Of a stretch of 15,850 nucleotides of DNA, positions 15,826 to 15,850 are shown piece by piece. This stretch comes from Stephanodiscus triporus (taxonomy: Eukaryota > Bacillariophyta > Thalassiosirophyceae > Thalassiosirales > Thalassiosiraceae): positions 1-15,850 of the forward strand of contig JALLAZ010001237.1 in NCBI GenBank assembly GCA_036939755.1, read 5' to 3'. The notes under the pieces are model-generated. The model did not search any database. It was not told the DNA's origin and was given only the letters and a program-made list of their open reading frames with translations. Position numbers and translations under genes: made by a program. How positions within the stretch are numbered: the first letter of the stretch is position 1; each line of letters begins with the position of its first letter.

Positions 15826-15850
15826 AATTAAAACGCTACTAATTGATAAA

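Noticed and set aside
1..15850. tRNA, rRNA, CRISPR array or bacterial operon features
   Set aside because: None seen; the spliced MED6 gene and the retrotransposons make this eukaryotic DNA.

Overview
This is eukaryotic nuclear DNA, most likely from a diatom or another stramenopile alga. Three things point that way: a Mediator MED6 gene with one short GT-AG intron, a large Ty3/gypsy LTR retrotransposon, and a decayed Ty1/copia-type gag whose zinc-binding and core motifs resemble the copia-like elements common in diatoms. The taxon is an inference from family resemblance; no rRNA or organellar marker is present.

Layout. 1-804 (minus) is a GC-rich, low-complexity open frame that runs off the left edge and looks like the N-terminus of a Gln-rich coiled-coil host protein. 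805-1461 is intergenic. 1462-10380 is a nearly intact Ty3/gypsy element on the minus strand. Reading along the element: 5' LTR (10380-10212), a primer-binding site touching the LTR, Gag plus aspartic protease (10131-7708), Pol (reverse transcriptase, RNase H, a large inserted domain, integrase with a GPY/F module, and an extra C-terminal domain; ends at 1871), a 239-nt 3' untranslated stretch, and the 3' LTR (1631-1462). The 5' LTR lies 91 bp upstream of the divergently transcribed MED6 gene (10472-11307, plus). 11308-13057 is AT-rich with no gene I can support. 13058-13255 (minus) is a relic with two damaged CCHC zinc knuckles. 13275-13350 is a cluster of perfect inverted repeats. 13385-15825 (plus) is a copia-like gag, protease and pre-integrase relic, broken by stops, a 50-bp tandem duplication and frameshifts.

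Two observations on the Ty3/gypsy element stand out. First, the gag stop codon lies inside a GTGAGT splice-donor consensus. Joining it to a pyrimidine-rich TAG acceptor 197 nt downstream would fuse Gag-protease in frame to Pol without changing the last Gag residue. The host MED6 intron has the same donor hexamer and a similar acceptor. Retention versus removal of this candidate intron could set the Gag to Gag-Pol ratio. Second, about 350 residues between RNase H and integrase resemble, in linear order, a C5 cytosine DNA methyltransferase (glycine-rich SAM loop, acidic motif II, motif IX/X-like end), but the catalytic Pro-Cys and Glu-Asn-Val motifs are not visible. This looks like a captured, probably inactive methyltransferase fold. 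Other oddities are short LTRs without TG/CA ends, built from serial hairpins, and about 11% LTR divergence despite long open ORFs.
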